Positions 40,571 to 43,157 of a DNA stretch of 43,157 bases are shown here, piece after piece. Under the pieces are notes generated by a model, which saw nothing but the letters and a program-made list of their open reading frames with translations, made no database searches and was not told the DNA's origin. The DNA comes from Vulcanimicrobiota bacterium. GTDB lineage: Bacteria; Vulcanimicrobiota; Vulcanimicrobiia; Vulcanimicrobiales; Vulcanimicrobiaceae. The first letter of the stretch is position 1, and each line of letters opens with the position of its first letter. Both the position numbers and the translations under genes were made by a program. The stretch lies in assembly GCA_030038215.1 (NCBI GenBank), contig JASHPI010000125.1, positions 1 to 43,157 of the forward strand. The letters run 5' to 3'.

Positions 40571-40607
40571 AGGAGCCGCGGCTTCCGCGTGGCGAACACC
40601 ATCACCT

Positions 40608-40955
40608 ATGAAACCACGTGTCGGCAGAGTGCTCGGCGTGGCGTTGCTACTCCTCGCGAGCGTTGCATGCAACAGTGATGCGCTGCCCCCGGCCGCCGGC
40701 TTCGCAACCGTGAACGGCGTCGTTGTCGACGGCGTGACGAATTCGCCGGTCGCCGGCGCGGTCGTCACGATCGATACGGTGCTAACGGCCACGACCGACG
40801 CCGGCGGAAAGTTCACGATCGACAAAGTTCCGAGCGGGATCGCGGATTATTCCGTCCAGGCCAAGGGCTACCAGGTGCTCTCCTCGAGCGCCAACATCGA
40901 ACCCGGCAAACCCGCGCAGCTCAACCTAACGTTAGCCCAAAAAACGAAACCCTGA
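40608..40955 (+). CDS. Lipoprotein with carboxypeptidase-regulatory-like domain
   Basis: A 115-residue lipoprotein: lipobox ASVAC (C21), then one CarboxypepD_reg-like Ig fold (residues about 32-110) with TVNGVVVDGVTNSPVAGAVVTID, TDAGGKFTIDKVPSG and a final LNLTLAQ strand. Such domains are usually accessory binding or stalk modules; here one stands alone behind a lipid anchor. Divergent from the CBS gene with 37 bases between the starts. ATG 40608 is chosen for the signal peptide. Confidence 0.8.
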   Translation: MKPRVGRVLGVALLLLASVACNSDALPPAAGFATVNGVVVDGVTNSPVAGAVVTIDTVLTATTDAGGKFTIDKVPSGIADYSVQAKGYQVLSSSANIEPGKPAQLNLTLAQKTKP

Positions 40956-40992
40956 TTTAGCCCAGATCGAGGAGCCGAGGGTTGAAGTTTAC

Positions 40993-42333
40993 CTAGCCGT
41001 ACGCAGTGCGGCGGTAGGCGCTGGCCGGCTTCATCAACGTAGCGCGGTCTGCGACCGTGCGATCGATGATCGAGAACACGACCGTCGCAAGCTTATCGGG
41101 GTCGTGACGAACGGTCTCGGTTTCGCTTATCACGGCCGCATCGATCGGCTCGAAGCCGAGTTCCGCGATTTTCGCCATGTCGGGTTTGACCGGAACTTGA
41201 CCCTCTTCGGCGTACGCCGCGAGCAGTCGCGAAGGCGCTTCGGCATTCACGATGACGTAATCGCAAACGCGCTTGCCCGCATTCGCAAGGAGCGCCTCCA
41301 GGTGATCGGCGGCACTCATTCCGTCGGTTTCGCCCGGTTGCGTCATCACGTTGCAAACGTACATCTTCACCGCATGCGCGTCGGCGATCTCCTGCGCGAT
41401 CCGGCTGACGAGCAGGTTCGGAACGATCGACGTGAAGAGGGAGCCAGGTCCCAACACGATCGCATCCGCATCGCGAATCGCGTCGATGACCTCGTCCAGC
41501 GGCACCGCACCGCCGGGCGGATCGAAGAAAACCCGCTTGATCGGCCGGCGCGCCGCCGAGATGTTCGATTCACCTTCGACGATCGTGCCGTCGTCGAGCT
41601 CGGCGCACAGCTTCACCATGCCGAGCGTCGCGGGAAGAACGCGCCCGACGACGTTGAGCACCCGACTCGACTCTTTGATCGCGCGATCGAAGTTGCCCGT
41701 GATGCCGCTCATCGCTGCCAGGAACAGGTTACCGAATGAATGACCGCTGAGGCCCTCGCCTTCGGTGAACCGGTACCGGAAGAGATCCGTCACTAAGGCC
41801 TCGTCGTCGGCCAGTGCCACCAGGCAGTTGCGAACGTCGCCGGGCGGCAGAACGCCGAGTTCCTTTTGCAACCGTCCGGACGAGCCGCCGTCGTCGCTGA
41901 CCGTAACGATCGCGGTGAGGTTGCTCGTACGCCGCTTTAGCCCGCGCAGCAGCGTCGAGAGTCCGGTTCCACCGCCGATGGCGACGATCTTGTAGCCTTG
42001 CTGGCGCCGCATTCCGGCCAACGCATCGCGAAAGCCCTTAGGCCGACGCGCGCGCGCGATCCGCACGACCGAACGTAGCCACATCCAGAGACCGAGGACC
42101 AGCAATGCCAGACCGGCCAAACCCAGAATCCACGTGAGATAGGCAGGTGGGAAGTAATCGTCAACGATGTCGTCGAGGATCTCGTTGATGTGGATGCCGC
42201 TGCCCTCTGCGATGAACCAGCGCGTAATTGCATCGAGCAGCAGCACGATTCCAAAGACGGCGAGGAGGAGCCAGCGTTTGATTCCCAACCCCGGCAGCAA
42301 CCAGTGGAGGGAGTCCGCAAAGCGCTTGCGCAT
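40993..42333 (-). CDS. yvcK: YvcK/GlmR (CofD-like) protein with N-terminal membrane anchor
   Basis: A 446-residue protein. Residues about 112-430 are the YvcK domain: IVAIGGGTGLSTLLRGLK (nucleotide/UDP-sugar loop), TVSDDGGSSGRL, PGDVRNCLVAL and a NVMTQPGETDGMSAADHLEAL segment. GlmR binds UDP-GlcNAc and stimulates amino-sugar synthesis for cell-wall growth in Bacillus. Before it come two membrane helices (about 20-37 and 68-88), absent from Bacillus YvcK. The start is ATG 42333 or GTG 42336, both at the rapZ stop, so rapZ-yvcK are coupled as in Firmicutes; whiA, the usual third gene, is not next here. Confidence 0.92.
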   Translation of the reverse strand: MRKRFADSLHWLLPGLGIKRWLLLAVFGIVLLLDAITRWFIAEGSGIHINEILDDIVDDYFPPAYLTWILGLAGLALLVLGLWMWLRSVVRIARARRPKGFRDALAGMRRQQGYKIVAIGGGTGLSTLLRGLKRRTSNLTAIVTVSDDGGSSGRLQKELGVLPPGDVRNCLVALADDEALVTDLFRYRFTEGEGLSGHSFGNLFLAAMSGITGNFDRAIKESSRVLNVVGRVLPATLGMVKLCAELDDGTIVEGESNISAARRPIKRVFFDPPGGAVPLDEVIDAIRDADAIVLGPGSLFTSIVPNLLVSRIAQEIADAHAVKMYVCNVMTQPGETDGMSAADHLEALLANAGKRVCDYVIVNAEAPSRLLAAYAEEGQVPVKPDMAKIAELGFEPIDAAVISETETVRHDPDKLATVVFSIIDRTVADRATLMKPASAYRRTAYG

Positions 42334-43157
42334 CACCAAGGCCTACCCAAATCGCGAGCTTCGAAGGCGAGTTCAAACCGTTTGTCGCCGTCCAGCCCGG
42401 CGAGCAGCCGGCGCGCTACGTAGACCGAGCGGTGACGGCCGCCGGTGCAGCCGACGCCGATCGTGAGTTGCGCCTTCCCTTCGGAAAGATAACGCGGCAA
42501 TAGATAGTCCAGCAGGTCGCCAACCTTCTCAAGGAAGGGCTCCAGCGATGGATCCTCGGCAATAAAGGCGCCGACCGCGGGATCGTCACCGGTCAGCGGA
42601 GCAAGCGCGTCCTCGTAGTTCGGATTGCGCAAGAAGCGCACGTCAAAGAGCAGATCGAGGTCCACCGGCACGCCGTACTTGAAGCCGAACGAGACGAAGG
42701 TGACCGCCATGCGTGCCGGCCGGTCGGCGACCAGTGCGGCGGAGATGCGCTCCTTGAGCGCGGCGTGCGTGAGATTGGTGGTGTCCATAACGACCGTCGC
42801 CCGTTCTCGCAGCGGAGCGAGCGCGCGCCGGTCGGCATCGATCGCTTCGCGCACCGAACCGGCGCGCGAGAAGGGATGACGCCGGCGCGTTTGACTGAAT
42901 CGTCTCACCAAAAGATCGTCGTCGGCATCCAGGAAGAGTACTTGCGCATTATGGGTACGTATGACTCGGTCGATCGCGGCGCACGGATCCCCGAGCCGTT
43001 CGTTACCGCGAACGTCGAGCGCGATGGCGACGTCGCGCGTCGCGGCCTGCTCCAGCGCGGTGACGACGGCATCGAGCGCGACGGGAGGAAGGTGCTCGAT
43101 GCAGTAAAAGTCCAAATCTTCGAAGGACTTGATCGCCTGACTCTGGCCGGCTCCAGC
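42333..43157 (-). CDS. rapZ: RapZ/YvcJ nucleotide-binding protein, 5' end outside window
   Basis: 275 codons are visible; about 10-15 N-terminal residues are missing beyond the window edge. Conserved parts are DLDFYCIEHLPP, DVRGNERL, VLFLDADDDLLVRRFSQTRRRHPF, SFGFKYGVPVDLDLLFDVRFLRNPNY, IGVGCTGGRHRSVYVARRL. RapZ is an RNA-binding regulator of glmS in enterobacteria; in other phyla it is a GTP/ATP-binding partner of yvcK. The first visible residues read AGAGQSQAIKSFED, where the P-loop Lys of GKS seems to be Gln. It is coupled to yvcK. Confidence 0.93.
   Translation of the reverse strand, partial: AGAGQSQAIKSFEDLDFYCIEHLPPVALDAVVTALEQAATRDVAIALDVRGNERLGDPCAAIDRVIRTHNAQVLFLDADDDLLVRRFSQTRRRHPFSRAGSVREAIDADRRALAPLRERATVVMDTTNLTHAALKERISAALVADRPARMAVTFVSFGFKYGVPVDLDLLFDVRFLRNPNYEDALAPLTGDDPAVGAFIAEDPSLEPFLEKVGDLLDYLLPRYLSEGKAQLTIGVGCTGGRHRSVYVARRLLAGLDGDKRFELAFEARDLGRPW

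Noticed and set aside
40570..40825. 85-codon N-terminal extension of cystathionine beta-synthase
   Set aside because: Low-complexity Ser/Thr/Pro translation antisense to the lipoprotein gene; ATG 40570 gives the family N-terminus.
1..43157. CRISPR arrays, insertion sequences, prophage or integrase genes
   Set aside because: No spaced direct repeats, transposase motifs or attachment-site duplications were seen, including beside the tRNA genes.

Overview
The window looks like a chromosomal segment of a GC-rich, diderm, non-model bacterium. Cell-envelope traits are an RND efflux pump with a lipoprotein adaptor, several lipobox proteins, MltG and secreted beta-propellers. Two blocks instead have a Firmicutes-like gene order: rpsU-yqeY-nfeD-floA-phoH-ybeY-dgkA-corC-recO, and ruvX-mltG-DUF1292. 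That mixture, with YVSN-type propeller lipoproteins and a copper-amine-oxidase stalk protein, fits Candidatus Eremiobacterota (WPS-2/Vulcanimicrobiota) best. The phylum is an inference that marker-gene placement would have to confirm.

Layout. 1-3270: end of an envelope glycosyltransferase cluster, a secreted stalk-domain protein and a HIT hydrolase. 3297-12731: a long, tightly packed plus-strand block covering translation (rpsU, yqeY, ybeY), membrane microdomains (nfeD, floA), phoH, a DgkA-PAP2 fusion, a CorC/CNNM protein, recO, ruvX, mltG and a DUF1292 protein. Many genes overlap the previous stop codon as GTGA, ATGA or TTGA. 12750-14422: an MGDG-synthase-like glycosyltransferase and a DoxX protein. 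14470-17012: five tRNA genes (Ser-GCT, Arg-ACG, Met-CAT, Arg-CCG, Ser-CGA) interspersed with a propeller lipoprotein, a small Cys/His protein and tadA, whose product modifies tRNA-Arg(ACG). 16975-23891: a two-component system divergent from an RND efflux operon. 23888-28622: an unknown Pro/Ser-tailed protein, an M20 amidohydrolase, an SRPBCC protein, an FmdB zinc ribbon behind a CIRCE-like operator, aroA, and an HU protein with a basic tail. 28669-32514: secreted or lipid-anchored proteins of unknown role, a degraded stretch and tRNA-Leu(CAA). 32592-38029: a 1256-residue APC transporter fused to a GH35-like glycosidase, divergent from an esterase and a small secreted protein. 37995-40955: a CBS/CGL reverse-transsulfuration pair and a lipoprotein. 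40993-43157: yvcK and rapZ, the latter cut by the window edge.

Most notable points: (i) the APC permease-GH35 fusion, with 13 predicted membrane segments and a putative acid/base Glu replaced by Asp; (ii) a near-consensus CIRCE element around the promoter of an apparently leaderless fmdB-like gene; (iii) an 18-bp perfect palindrome over the -35 region of the SRPBCC gene; (iv) a direct repeat in the 56-bp gap between the response regulator and the RND operon; (v) a histidine kinase gene whose last codons are antisense to a tRNA. No CRISPR array, transposase, integrase, rRNA gene or replication origin was seen.
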